From Prochlorococcus sp. AG-347-K16 (GTDB lineage: Bacteria; Cyanobacteriota; Cyanobacteriia; PCC-6307; Cyanobiaceae), in contig QCCD01000003.1 of the NCBI GenBank assembly GCA_003281405.1, forward strand, positions 1 to 64,000: a stretch of DNA of 64,000 nucleotides, read 5' to 3'. Position 1 is the stretch's first letter, and every line of letters starts with the position of its first letter. Below are positions 37,456 through 46,039 of this stretch, piece after piece. The position numbers and the translations under genes are program-made. The notes below the pieces were generated by a model that did not search any database, had not been told where the DNA came from, and saw only the letters and a program-made list of their open reading frames with translations.

Positions 37456-39870
37456 TTATTTTATCCACACAATACTGCAACCAGGGCCACCCTCGTTGTT
37501 GGCAGCATCTTCAATCTTATCAACATAATTTAAACCTGATAACCAATTTCTTAGTCCTTTCTTTAATTTCCCTGTGCCAATTCCATGAACAATCCATAGT
37601 GGTCCATGAAATTTTCTAATTTTCTCCTCAATAATTATTTCTGCTTCATGCACTCTTAATCCTCTTACGTCAATTGTATTTTTACTCGTTCTAATTTTAG
37701 AAAAAGAAAAATCCTCTCTTGTAGACTTGATCTCAATTTTTGACATTTTGAAATTAGGCTTTTCTCCATTAATACCTTCAAAGTCATTTACAGATAATGT
37801 GCTTCTGAATGAACCACATTGAACTTCGTAAAAACCAACTTTTTTATCTAAATCTACAATTTGTCCATTACTATTTAGACTTTTAATCTTTACAAAATCG
37901 CCTACCTGAGGGTCCCATGATATTGACTTTTCGGATTTTTTTTGAGTTAAATGTTCCGTCTCAATTTCCTTTAATCTTTTTCCAATAATTCTCGTATCCT
38001 CTCCATTAACATTTTTATCTCTTAATTTTTTAATCAAATCTATCACCTCTTTTTTAGCGGAAATAACATGTTTTGATAATTTAGACCTTTCAATTTCCTG
38101 GATTTTTTGAGCATTTATTTTTTGATATTCATAATTTCTCTTCAGTTCATCATGTAATATTTCAGTCCTTGCAATCAATTCTGCAGCAGCTTCTGCAGAA
38201 TTTTGTTGTTTAATCCTCTCTTCCTCAAGTCCTTTAATAATACTGTTAATATTGTCAACTTCTTTAGGCTTTAGATAATTTGCAGCTTCATTGAGAATGC
38301 TTTCATCGAGACCAATTCTCTTTGAAATTGATAAAGCATTACTTCTCCCAGGAATACCCCAGTTGAGTATATATTTTGGCTTCAAGGATTCCTCATCAAA
38401 GGCAACAGATACGTTTTCAAATCTTGAGTCGTTATATTTTAAAGCCTTAATATCTCCATAATGTGTAGTAGCCAAAGTGATATCAGATTTATTTGCAAAT
38501 TCTTTTAATAAAGCCATCGCAAGAGCACTTCCTTCAAGAGGATCTGTGCCAGATCCAATCTCATCTAACAAAACAACTGATAATCCTTTCTTATCATCAA
38601 GTGAATCTAATATCTCTTTTATGCGGGATATATGCCCACTGAAGGTAGATAAATTTTCTTCTAATGATTGATTATCTCCTATATCCACATATATATTTGG
38701 ACAAAAAGGGATAATAGGATTATTAGTTGAAGGTATCAATAATCCTGCTCTAGCCATAAGTAAAGACAAGCCCAAACCTTTTAAAGCTGCTGTTTTACCT
38801 CCAGTATTTGGACCTGTAATAGCAACAACCTTAATATTTCTATTTATATAAAAATCGACAGCTACTGGTGGAGGGGCACCTTTTTTCTTATGTTCCCAAA
38901 TCAATAACGGATGAGAAAAACCAATTAGAGAAATTATAGGATTTTTCTCAAATGAAGGAGTTTTACCCCCAATCCATTCCGAATATCTTGAACGAGTTAG
39001 GGCATTTTCTAATCTTAATAAAATGGATGCCATTTCAATAAGATTTTTTGAATTATCACTAACAACCTGAGACCATTTCCTAAGTAATTTAAATTCTTCT
39101 GCTGTGATCCTAGCCTCTAAAGAAGCAATCTTATTACCTTTAGTTACTACATTTTCAGGCTCAAAATATACTGTATTTCCTGAAGATGAAGAGTCATGAA
39201 TTATTCCTTTATATTTATCTACATAATTAACTTTCACTGCCAAAACAGGCCTTCCATATCGATCTCCAATAGTAGTATCTTGCAAATAAGCTAAATTCTT
39301 TTGAATAAATTTCTCAACTAATATTTTTCTTTCAAGTTTCTTAGATAAAAATTCTTTTCTAAGAATAGATAGTTCATTACTAGCATTGTCTGAAATCCTT
39401 CCATTCGATTCAATACCTTTTTTAAAAATCGTTTCGATATTCTTATGGTCAATTAAATTTTTTGTGAATGATGAAATATAGGGCCTTTGTTCAAAATCTA
39501 ATAAGATTTTTTTTAAATTTCTTGCTGCAGCAATTGTTTTCGCTATTTCTAAAAATTCAGAAGATGAAATTACACCTCCCTTCGAACAAATTTCAATATT
39601 TCTACTAATATCAAAAACACCAGAAAAACTAATTGATTTATCTAAATTTTTTTCTAGCTCATTAATTTCGACAGTTTCATTCAAAAGTCTTTTAGATACC
39701 TCGTATTCTGAAGGTATAACAAAACTTAAAATTGATCGTTTACCCATTTCCGTTGAGGCGAATGAAGATAAATGTGTTTTTAATGAATCCCACTCTAAAA
39801 GGTTTATAGATTCTTCTTCTAAGGTGGTGTTATCTGAATATGATTTTTTAGAATAATTTTTCTCTTGCAT
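37456..39870 (-). CDS. mutS2: MutS2 ATPase/endonuclease
   Basis: An 804-residue MutS paralog lacking the mismatch-recognition N-domain. The ATPase has Walker A ITGPNTGGKTAALKG, Walker B VLLDEIGSGTDPLEGSALA and TLATTHYGDIKALKY. The C-terminus is a Smr endonuclease domain (IDVRGLRVHEAE, LWIVHGIGTGKLKKGLRNWL). MutS2 acts against recombination intermediates and, in some bacteria, in ribosome rescue. Confidence 0.95.
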   Translation of the reverse strand: MQEKNYSKKSYSDNTTLEEESINLLEWDSLKTHLSSFASTEMGKRSILSFVIPSEYEVSKRLLNETVEINELEKNLDKSISFSGVFDISRNIEICSKGGVISSSEFLEIAKTIAAARNLKKILLDFEQRPYISSFTKNLIDHKNIETIFKKGIESNGRISDNASNELSILRKEFLSKKLERKILVEKFIQKNLAYLQDTTIGDRYGRPVLAVKVNYVDKYKGIIHDSSSSGNTVYFEPENVVTKGNKIASLEARITAEEFKLLRKWSQVVSDNSKNLIEMASILLRLENALTRSRYSEWIGGKTPSFEKNPIISLIGFSHPLLIWEHKKKGAPPPVAVDFYINRNIKVVAITGPNTGGKTAALKGLGLSLLMARAGLLIPSTNNPIIPFCPNIYVDIGDNQSLEENLSTFSGHISRIKEILDSLDDKKGLSVVLLDEIGSGTDPLEGSALAMALLKEFANKSDITLATTHYGDIKALKYNDSRFENVSVAFDEESLKPKYILNWGIPGRSNALSISKRIGLDESILNEAANYLKPKEVDNINSIIKGLEEERIKQQNSAEAAAELIARTEILHDELKRNYEYQKINAQKIQEIERSKLSKHVISAKKEVIDLIKKLRDKNVNGEDTRIIGKRLKEIETEHLTQKKSEKSISWDPQVGDFVKIKSLNSNGQIVDLDKKVGFYEVQCGSFRSTLSVNDFEGINGEKPNFKMSKIEIKSTREDFSFSKIRTSKNTIDVRGLRVHEAEIIIEEKIRKFHGPLWIVHGIGTGKLKKGLRNWLSGLNYVDKIEDAANNEGGPGCSIVWIK

Positions 39871-39882
39871 ACAAAAAAAGAA

Positions 39883-40269
39883 TCAAACATTTGATTGAAT
39901 CCCTTCAGGAGGAACATAAAGCATCTCAAGCCAGTTTCCTTCAGTATCCTTCATATAAAAAGATGCTGTTCCATCTCTATGCTCATGTAAAGGACCAACT
40001 TTTACACCAGAATTTTTTAAATCATTTTGAATATTTTCCACTTCTTTTTTATTTTCAAAATGAAAAGCAAAGTGAGGTCCAGCAGCTTTGTAGCTAGGGC
40101 CTAACAACGCAAGTCCATCTTTCCCTTTACCTGCTTCTAAATAAGACCAATCTTTATCATCCCAAACCAAATTCATACCCAGCTTAATATAAAAAGATTT
40201 CGCCCTTTCGAGATTTTCTACTCTAAGTGCAATGTGACCAATCCTATTTACTCCTTGTGTAAACTTCAA
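39883..40269 (-). CDS. VOC/glyoxalase-fold protein
   Basis: A 128-residue vicinal-oxygen-chelate protein. RIGHIALRVENLERAKSFYIKLGMNLVW is the typical first beta-alpha-beta unit with a metal-ligand His, and GTASFYMKDTEGNWLEML ends with a conserved Glu. It is too generic to say glyoxalase I or dioxygenase. It lies 12 nt downstream of the mutS2 start on the opposite end of that operon direction, with hemB 59 nt beyond. Confidence 0.85.
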   Translation of the reverse strand: MKFTQGVNRIGHIALRVENLERAKSFYIKLGMNLVWDDKDWSYLEAGKGKDGLALLGPSYKAAGPHFAFHFENKKEVENIQNDLKNSGVKVGPLHEHRDGTASFYMKDTEGNWLEMLYVPPEGIQSNV

Positions 40270-40328
40270 AACAAAGCAATTAATTTATTACTATAAGAAT
40301 AAACCAAATTTTTGTTAATAATGAGTTT

Positions 40329-41330
40329 TTAAGTATCCTGCAACCATTGAGATGCATCACAAGCATGATAAGTGAGTATTAATTTTGCTCCTGCTCTTTT
40401 AAAACTAAGCAATGTCTCTAAAACAATATCTTTTTCGTTAATCCAGTTCTTCATAGCAGCAGACTTTACCATTGAATACTCCCCACTAACGTTGTATGCA
40501 GCTATGGGCTTATTTGAAAATGTGCTTAGTCTATAAACAATATCCAAATATGAAATACCTGGTTTGACCATCAAAATATCAGCCCCTTCATACTGATCCA
40601 ATGCAGATTCAATTAAAGCCTCTTTTGAATTAGCAGGATCCATTTGATATGTAGACTTGTTGTCTGGAATTACTTTCTTACTATTTTCTCTAGGAGCCGA
40701 ATCTAAAGCAGTCCTAAACGGACCATAATAAGCAGATGAATATTTAGCAGTATAACTAATAATACCTACATCACTAAATCCCTCACTATCAAGAGCAGTT
40801 CTAATTGCTCCAACTCTCCCATCCATCATGTCACTAGGGCCAATAAAATCTGCTCCAGCTCTAGCTTGAGTTAAAGCTTGTTTTTTTAAAATTTCAATCG
40901 TTTCATCGTTTAATATTTTTCCAGTTTCATCAACTAAGCCATCATGTCCATCGCACGAGTAAGGGTCCAAGGCAACATCAGTCATTATTGCCATTTCTGG
41001 AATCTCTTTTTTTAATATTCGAATAGCTTTAGGTATTAAACCGTCCTCATTAAAACATTCTGCTCCATCTTCAGTCTTTAAGCTATCGTTAATTTTTGGG
41101 AAAAGAACAACACATCTAATTCCCAATTCCCATGCCCTAGTAACCTCCTTTATTAAGCCATTAATATCCCATCTGTAAGTTCCGGGCATTGCGGAAATTT
41201 CCTCTTTAAAATCTTTTTCATGAATAAATAATGGATAGATAAAGTCCGATGCCGCCAAATGGTTTTCTCTAACCATTTCTCTAATTGCCTCAGTTCTTCT
41301 TAATCTTCTTGGACGAATAATCGAATTCAT
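40329..41330 (-). CDS. hemB: Delta-aminolevulinic acid dehydratase (porphobilinogen synthase)
   Basis: A 333-residue enzyme condensing two 5-aminolevulinates to porphobilinogen for chlorophyll, heme and bilins. RPRRLRRTEAIREMVRE is at the start. The metal-site stretch MTDVALDPYSCDGHDG has Asp-rich ligands, the Mg-type rather than the Cys-rich Zn-type. MVKPGISYLD carries an active-site Lys. Confidence 0.96.
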   Translation of the reverse strand: MNSIIRPRRLRRTEAIREMVRENHLAASDFIYPLFIHEKDFKEEISAMPGTYRWDINGLIKEVTRAWELGIRCVVLFPKINDSLKTEDGAECFNEDGLIPKAIRILKKEIPEMAIMTDVALDPYSCDGHDGLVDETGKILNDETIEILKKQALTQARAGADFIGPSDMMDGRVGAIRTALDSEGFSDVGIISYTAKYSSAYYGPFRTALDSAPRENSKKVIPDNKSTYQMDPANSKEALIESALDQYEGADILMVKPGISYLDIVYRLSTFSNKPIAAYNVSGEYSMVKSAAMKNWINEKDIVLETLLSFKRAGAKLILTYHACDASQWLQDT

Positions 41331-41551
41331 GTGAATATTATTAAATCAAAAATATTTATCTAATACATTAATCGCTTGACTCGCATATAAATCAATCAGA
41401 GACAACTTTTGTTCAGGAAAATTAACTAAAATTTATTTAGTAAGAGCAAAAAAAGTTACAAAAATATTTTGCACAATCTTCATTTTTCACAAATTTACGT
41501 CATAAAGAGATAATATCTTTTAGTTAAGTATTCATTTTAAGGAGAGCATCT

Positions 41552-43204
41552 TTGAAAATAATTAATGGATTTCATCTAAAAAATGTAAGAGGAGATATTC
41601 TTGGAGGCATCACAGCCGCAGTTGTTGCTTTACCTCTCGCTCTTGCTTTTGGTAATGCTGCGTTAGGGCCTGGCGGAGCAATTTATGGACTATACGGAGC
41701 AGTAGTAGTTGGTTTTTTAGCAGCATTATTCGGCGGAACACCTGCTCAAGTTAGTGGGCCTACTGGTCCAATGAGTGTAACTGTTGCTGGCGTAGTAGCA
41801 GGCTTAGCAGCTGTAGGGGTTCCAAGAGATCTTTCTGCAGGACAAATTTTACCTTTAGTAATGGCAGCGGTAGTAATTGGCGGCTTACTGCAAATATTGT
41901 TTGGGATTCTCAAACTAGGTAAATACATTACTTTAGTTCCATATTCTGTTGTATCAGGATTCATGTCTGGTATTGGAGTAATAATTATTGCACTTCAGAT
42001 TGGGCCATTACTGGGAATTAGCACTAGAGGTGGAGTTGTTGAATCTTTATCCACTGTATTTTCAAATTTCCAGCCAAACGGTGCTGCTATTGGAGTAGCA
42101 ATTATGACACTAGGTATAGTATTTCTAACTCCTAGAAAAATAAGTCAATGGGTTCCTTCTCCTCTTTTAGCCCTATTGATAGTAACTCCAATATCAATAT
42201 TAATTTTTGGGGATGGAGCTATTGATAGAATTGGAGAAATTCCAAGGGGAGTTCCATCTTTAAATTTCCCAAGTTTTAATCAATATTTTCCAATCATTTT
42301 TAAGGCAGGATTAGTCCTCGCAGTACTTGGCGCAATTGACTCCTTACTAACATCTCTAGTAGCAGACAATATCTCTCAAACAAAACATAATTCTGATAGA
42401 GAACTGATTGGTCAAGGAATAGGGAATGCTGTTGCTGGTCTGTTTTCAGGCTTACCTGGAGCCGGAGCAACAATGAGAACCGTTATTAATGTTAAATCTG
42501 GAGGATCCACTCCTCTTTCTGGGATGGTTCACTCAGTTGTCTTGTTGATAGTTTTAGTAGGAGCAGGTCCTTTGGCTGAGCAAATACCAACTGCGTTGCT
42601 AGCAGGAATTCTTATAAAAGTTGGTCTAGATATTATTGATTGGGGGTTCTTGAGGAGGGCTCACAAATTATCTTTAAAAACTTCAGTTGTTATGTATGGC
42701 GTACTTTTAATGACTGTTTTTTGGGATTTAATTTGGGCAGTTTTAGTCGGCGTATTCATAGCAAATATGCTTACTATTGATTCAATAACCGAAACTCAAC
42801 TAGAAGGTATGGATGAGGATAATCCTTTATCAAAAGATGATCAAGCTAAAAATGCATTACCTGCTGATGAAAAAGCACTACTAGATAGATGTTCAGGCGA
42901 AGTAATGTTATTTAGACTTAAAGGACCACTTAGTTTTGGAGCAGCTAAAGGTATATCTGAGAGAATGATGCTAGTAAGAAACTACAAGGTTTTGATATTA
43001 GATATCACTGATGTACCAAGACTTGGAGTGACGGCGACTCTCGCAATTGAGGATATGATGCAAGAAGCAAAAAATAATTCCAGAAAAGCATTTGTTGCTG
43101 GGGCAAATGAAAAAGTAAAGGATAGATTAGCTAAGTTTGGAGTTGAAGGCATCATTGAGACAAGAAAAGAAGCTTTAGAAACCGCTCTAAATGAAATAGC
43201 CTAA
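41552..43204 (+). CDS. bicA: SulP-family bicarbonate transporter BicA
   Basis: A 550-residue SulP transporter with ~12 hydrophobic segments (GGITAAVVALPLALAFGNAALGPG, QVSGPTGPMSVTVAGVVAGL, SGLPGAGATMRTVINVKSGG) and a C-terminal STAS domain (~430-550, LDITDVPRLGVTATLAIEDMM). The start is TTG with AAGGAGAG just upstream, so the start is well supported. Substrate assignment rests on the following sbtA-sbtB genes; by family BicA is a low-affinity, high-flux Na+-dependent HCO3- importer. It begins the Ci-uptake operon. Confidence 0.9.
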   Translation: MKIINGFHLKNVRGDILGGITAAVVALPLALAFGNAALGPGGAIYGLYGAVVVGFLAALFGGTPAQVSGPTGPMSVTVAGVVAGLAAVGVPRDLSAGQILPLVMAAVVIGGLLQILFGILKLGKYITLVPYSVVSGFMSGIGVIIIALQIGPLLGISTRGGVVESLSTVFSNFQPNGAAIGVAIMTLGIVFLTPRKISQWVPSPLLALLIVTPISILIFGDGAIDRIGEIPRGVPSLNFPSFNQYFPIIFKAGLVLAVLGAIDSLLTSLVADNISQTKHNSDRELIGQGIGNAVAGLFSGLPGAGATMRTVINVKSGGSTPLSGMVHSVVLLIVLVGAGPLAEQIPTALLAGILIKVGLDIIDWGFLRRAHKLSLKTSVVMYGVLLMTVFWDLIWAVLVGVFIANMLTIDSITETQLEGMDEDNPLSKDDQAKNALPADEKALLDRCSGEVMLFRLKGPLSFGAAKGISERMMLVRNYKVLILDITDVPRLGVTATLAIEDMMQEAKNNSRKAFVAGANEKVKDRLAKFGVEGIIETRKEALETALNEIA

Positions 43205-43210
43205 TATTTT

Positions 43211-44209
43211 ATGGAAATAAATCCAATTCTGCAAAATGTATTAGCCCCACCAGTTCTTTTCTTTTTAATTGGAGCAATATCAGTACTCTTTAAATCTGAT
43301 TTAGAAATACCAGCTCCACTACCTAAACTCTTCTCCTTATATCTTCTCTTAGCCATTGGGTTTAAAGGAGGTATAGAGATACAGAAAAGTGGGTTTACTG
43401 ATCAAGTATTGCCCACTTTAAGTGCTGCAATACTGATGTCACTAGTAATCCCGCTGATTGGATTCTTAATTTTAAGATTTAAGTTTGATGTCTTTAATTC
43501 AGCCGCAATAGCAGCAGCATACGGCTCAATAAGTGCTGTTACATTTATTTCTGCAGAAAGTTTTTTAGAAAGTCAAAAAATAGCTTTTGATGGGTTTATG
43601 GTTGGTGCCCTAGCTTTAATGGAATCTCCCGCGATCATTGTTGGATTATTACTTGTTAAATTTGCAGCTCCAAAAAATAGACCAAAATCAAGAAAAATGC
43701 ATCTAAGCTCAATATTACATGAATCCCTTTTAAATGGATCAGTTTATTTATTACTTTCAAGCTTAATTGTAGGATTTCTGACTGCTTCCAGTAATCCCTC
43801 AGGGATTGCAAAAATGGAGCCTTTTACTGGACAATTATTCTATGGAGCAGAATGCTTCTTCTTGTTAGATATGGGAATAGTCGCTGCTCAAAGATTGCCT
43901 AGACTGAAGAGTGCGGGTTCGTTCTTGATAGGCTTTGCTATTTTTATGCCTTTATTTAATGCATTTATTGGTGTTTTCGTTGCAAGATTTTTATCTTTAG
44001 GACCTGGCAACGCACTTTTATTTGTGGTTTTATGTGCAAGCGCCTCTTATTTAGCAGTTCCTGCCGCGATGAGAATGACAGTTCCAGAGGCTAAATCTAG
44101 TTATTATATTTCAACAACACTAGGTCTAACTTTCCCATTCAATATAGTTCTCGGCATTCCCATATATATGAGTTTAGTAAATACCATTATCCCACTTTCT
44201 CCCCTATAA
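43211..44209 (+). CDS. sbtA: Sodium-dependent bicarbonate transporter SbtA
   Basis: A 332-residue membrane protein with ten helices, beginning MEINPILQNVLAPPVLFFLIGAISVL. It has GFKGGIEIQKSGF, a GSISAVTF-type motif, and the SbtA landmark pattern ALMESPAIIVG. By family it is a high-affinity Na+/HCO3- symporter. It lies 6 nt after bicA and 2 nt before sbtB, in one operon. Confidence 0.95.
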   Translation: MEINPILQNVLAPPVLFFLIGAISVLFKSDLEIPAPLPKLFSLYLLLAIGFKGGIEIQKSGFTDQVLPTLSAAILMSLVIPLIGFLILRFKFDVFNSAAIAAAYGSISAVTFISAESFLESQKIAFDGFMVGALALMESPAIIVGLLLVKFAAPKNRPKSRKMHLSSILHESLLNGSVYLLLSSLIVGFLTASSNPSGIAKMEPFTGQLFYGAECFFLLDMGIVAAQRLPRLKSAGSFLIGFAIFMPLFNAFIGVFVARFLSLGPGNALLFVVLCASASYLAVPAAMRMTVPEAKSSYYISTTLGLTFPFNIVLGIPIYMSLVNTIIPLSPL

Positions 44210-44211
44210 AA

Positions 44212-44493
44212 ATGAAAAGATTAGACTTGATATTTAGTGAAAGAGAACTAGGTGCAATTATTAAAACATTAGAAAAAGCTAATGTTCCTGGATATACAGT
44301 TATGAAACACGCCACAGGCAGAGGTCCTGAAAGAGTTGTTACTGAAGATATGGAATTTACTGGATATGGATCAAATGCGCATGTAATTGTTTTTTGTGAG
44401 CAAGAATTAATAGATAAAATGAGAGATAATATCAGAGATGATTTAAGCTACTACGGAGGAGTAGCATATATTTCTGAAGCAACACCCCTTTAA
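44212..44493 (+). CDS. sbtB: SbtB, PII-like regulator of SbtA
   Basis: A 93-residue PII-like protein, starting MKRLDLIFSERELGAIIKTLEKANVPGYTVMKHATGRG, with ERVVTEDMEFTGYGSNAHVIVFCEQ in the T-loop region. By family SbtB trimers sense cAMP, AMP and ATP and gate SbtA. The C-terminus stops at GGVAYISEATPL, without the CGPEGC-type redox loop of Synechocystis SbtB. It follows sbtA by 2 nt. Confidence 0.93.
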   Translation: MKRLDLIFSERELGAIIKTLEKANVPGYTVMKHATGRGPERVVTEDMEFTGYGSNAHVIVFCEQELIDKMRDNIRDDLSYYGGVAYISEATPL

Positions 44494-44512
44494 ATTTAAG
44501 AAATATTTATTT

Positions 44513-45469
44513 TTAAGAATGAATCCAATCTACTCTTATATTTTTTCGACTATTTAAATATCTATCAATTGACATTGCAGCAATACATCCATCAGAAGCC
44601 GCAACTACAGCTTGCTTAAATGGGGTATTTCTTATATCTCCAATAGCCCATACTCCATCAGAGTTTGTTGACATAAAGTCATCCACAACAACTCCTCCAT
44701 CTTCTTTTAAAGCAATTTGATCCCCTAAAAAATCAGTAATAGGCTTTGAACCACTCATGTAGACAAATACTCCATCTAAATTTAAATTGATAGGATTTTC
44801 TTCTTGCTTATTTTTAACAACAACCCCATTCACACCCATATCATCACCCAATATTTCCAATAATCTTGTTCTGCTCCAATGTTTTATATTGGAATTATCC
44901 ATCAATTCCATAGCTTCTTCATTATCTGATTTAGGATCACTTGATGTAATCCAATGCACAGTTGATGCAAATTTAGTTAAAACAGTTGCCTCTTCAATTG
45001 CCTCCTTGTTAACTCCAACAACAGCAACTTCTCTATTTTTATAAAAAGCCCCATCACAAGTAGCACAATAACTTACTCCTTTGCCAAGAAAATCTGCTTC
45101 GCCCTTAAATGATGCAGGCCTACCCATGGCTCCACTTGCAAGAACAAGTGCTTTAGCTTTGAAGGTGCCTTCCGGTGTATAAACCATTTTCCATTCTCCA
45201 CTAGCATCTATTCCAAACACTTGTGCTCTTCTATAGTCTGTTCCGTATTGCACAGCCTGTTCTCTCATTAGAGTAAGTAATTTCTCCCCACTTATATCAA
45301 CCGGAACACCTGGATAATTAGCTATTTGATGAGTTATCGCTAAGGCGCCAACAGATGGATTTTTATCTAAAATTACAGTCTTTAAATTTGAACGAGATGT
45401 ATAAAGTGCGCAAGTACATCCTGCCGGGCCTCCACCGATAATAACTACATCTGACTCTATGATTTCCAA
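44513..45469 (-). CDS. Thioredoxin-reductase-like flavoprotein lacking NADPH motifs
   Basis: A 318-residue protein with the FAD-binding site VVIIGGGPAGCTCALYTSR, the redox motif CATC at residues 135-138 and GVWAIGDI near the C-terminus (FAD). The second nucleotide domain reads GVNKEAIEEATV where thioredoxin reductase has GGGxSA, and ITSSDPKS where the NADPH-binding HRRxxxR lies. So it probably does not use NADPH. By family similar pyridine-nucleotide-independent TrxR-like enzymes use ferredoxin or a second flavin; the electron donor here is unknown. It is convergent with sbtB. Confidence 0.85.
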   Translation of the reverse strand: MEIIESDVVIIGGGPAGCTCALYTSRSNLKTVILDKNPSVGALAITHQIANYPGVPVDISGEKLLTLMREQAVQYGTDYRRAQVFGIDASGEWKMVYTPEGTFKAKALVLASGAMGRPASFKGEADFLGKGVSYCATCDGAFYKNREVAVVGVNKEAIEEATVLTKFASTVHWITSSDPKSDNEEAMELMDNSNIKHWSRTRLLEILGDDMGVNGVVVKNKQEENPINLNLDGVFVYMSGSKPITDFLGDQIALKEDGGVVVDDFMSTNSDGVWAIGDIRNTPFKQAVVAASDGCIAAMSIDRYLNSRKNIRVDWIHS

Positions 45470-45721
45470 TTTTAAAAACTCCTTTTTAGTAGTTAATTAG
45501 ATGAGTTCTTGGTTAGAAGATATTTTTAATGTAAATACCTAAACCTTTATATAGATATAAGTTAAAAGAAAAAACAGAAAAAAGCATAATATAGAAACAA
45601 ACTTACATAGGAAAAACGTAAAAAATTAATTATCAAAATGATTAGTTACGTGAAATGTTCTGTATTGATTTATTATTAGATCATATCGAACAATCAATTG
45701 CTGTAGAACATTATATTTTTC

Positions 45722-46039
45722 ATGACCAACTCTGATTACCTTTTAAAAGCTGCCATTAAGAAAGTAACCGAAAAATTAAACGAGATATTGGTTGTAAAAA
45801 TTGAAGAAGCTACAAATATTGCTCAGGATGCTCCAGAAATTCTCAAAAAAGAATTTGATAGTTTGAAAGAATCTATAATAAAAGAAGCCTCAAGAATGGA
45901 AAAAGCCGAAAATATTCAAGAAAATGAGTCTACAAATACTTATCAAGATTCCAAAATAAAAAAAGCTTTAAATGAAATTGAAGATATCAATAAGCAAATT
46001 GATCTCTTTAATAAAAACATAAATAACCAAATTAAATGA
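45722..46039 (+). CDS. Coiled-coil hypothetical protein upstream of a UbiB-type kinase
   Basis: A 105-residue, charged, probably alpha-helical protein with heptad-like spacing (KVTEKLNEILVVKIEEATNIAQ, EILKKEFDSLKESIIKEASRME, KKALNEIEDINKQIDLFNKNI). No known motif is recognised. Its stop overlaps the ABC1-family gene start by 4 nt, so it is translationally coupled to it and may act with it. Confidence 0.7.
   Translation: MTNSDYLLKAAIKKVTEKLNEILVVKIEEATNIAQDAPEILKKEFDSLKESIIKEASRMEKAENIQENESTNTYQDSKIKKALNEIEDINKQIDLFNKNINNQIK

Noticed and set aside
41400-41445. A 6-bp inverted repeat (ACTAAA/TTTAGT) between hemB and bicA
   Set aside because: Arms are short, low in GC and have no clear link to a promoter; expected by chance at this base composition.
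45655-45735. A 26-codon ORF just before the coiled-coil gene
   Set aside because: Too short, no good ribosome-binding site, overlaps the next start codon; likely chance in AT-rich sequence.
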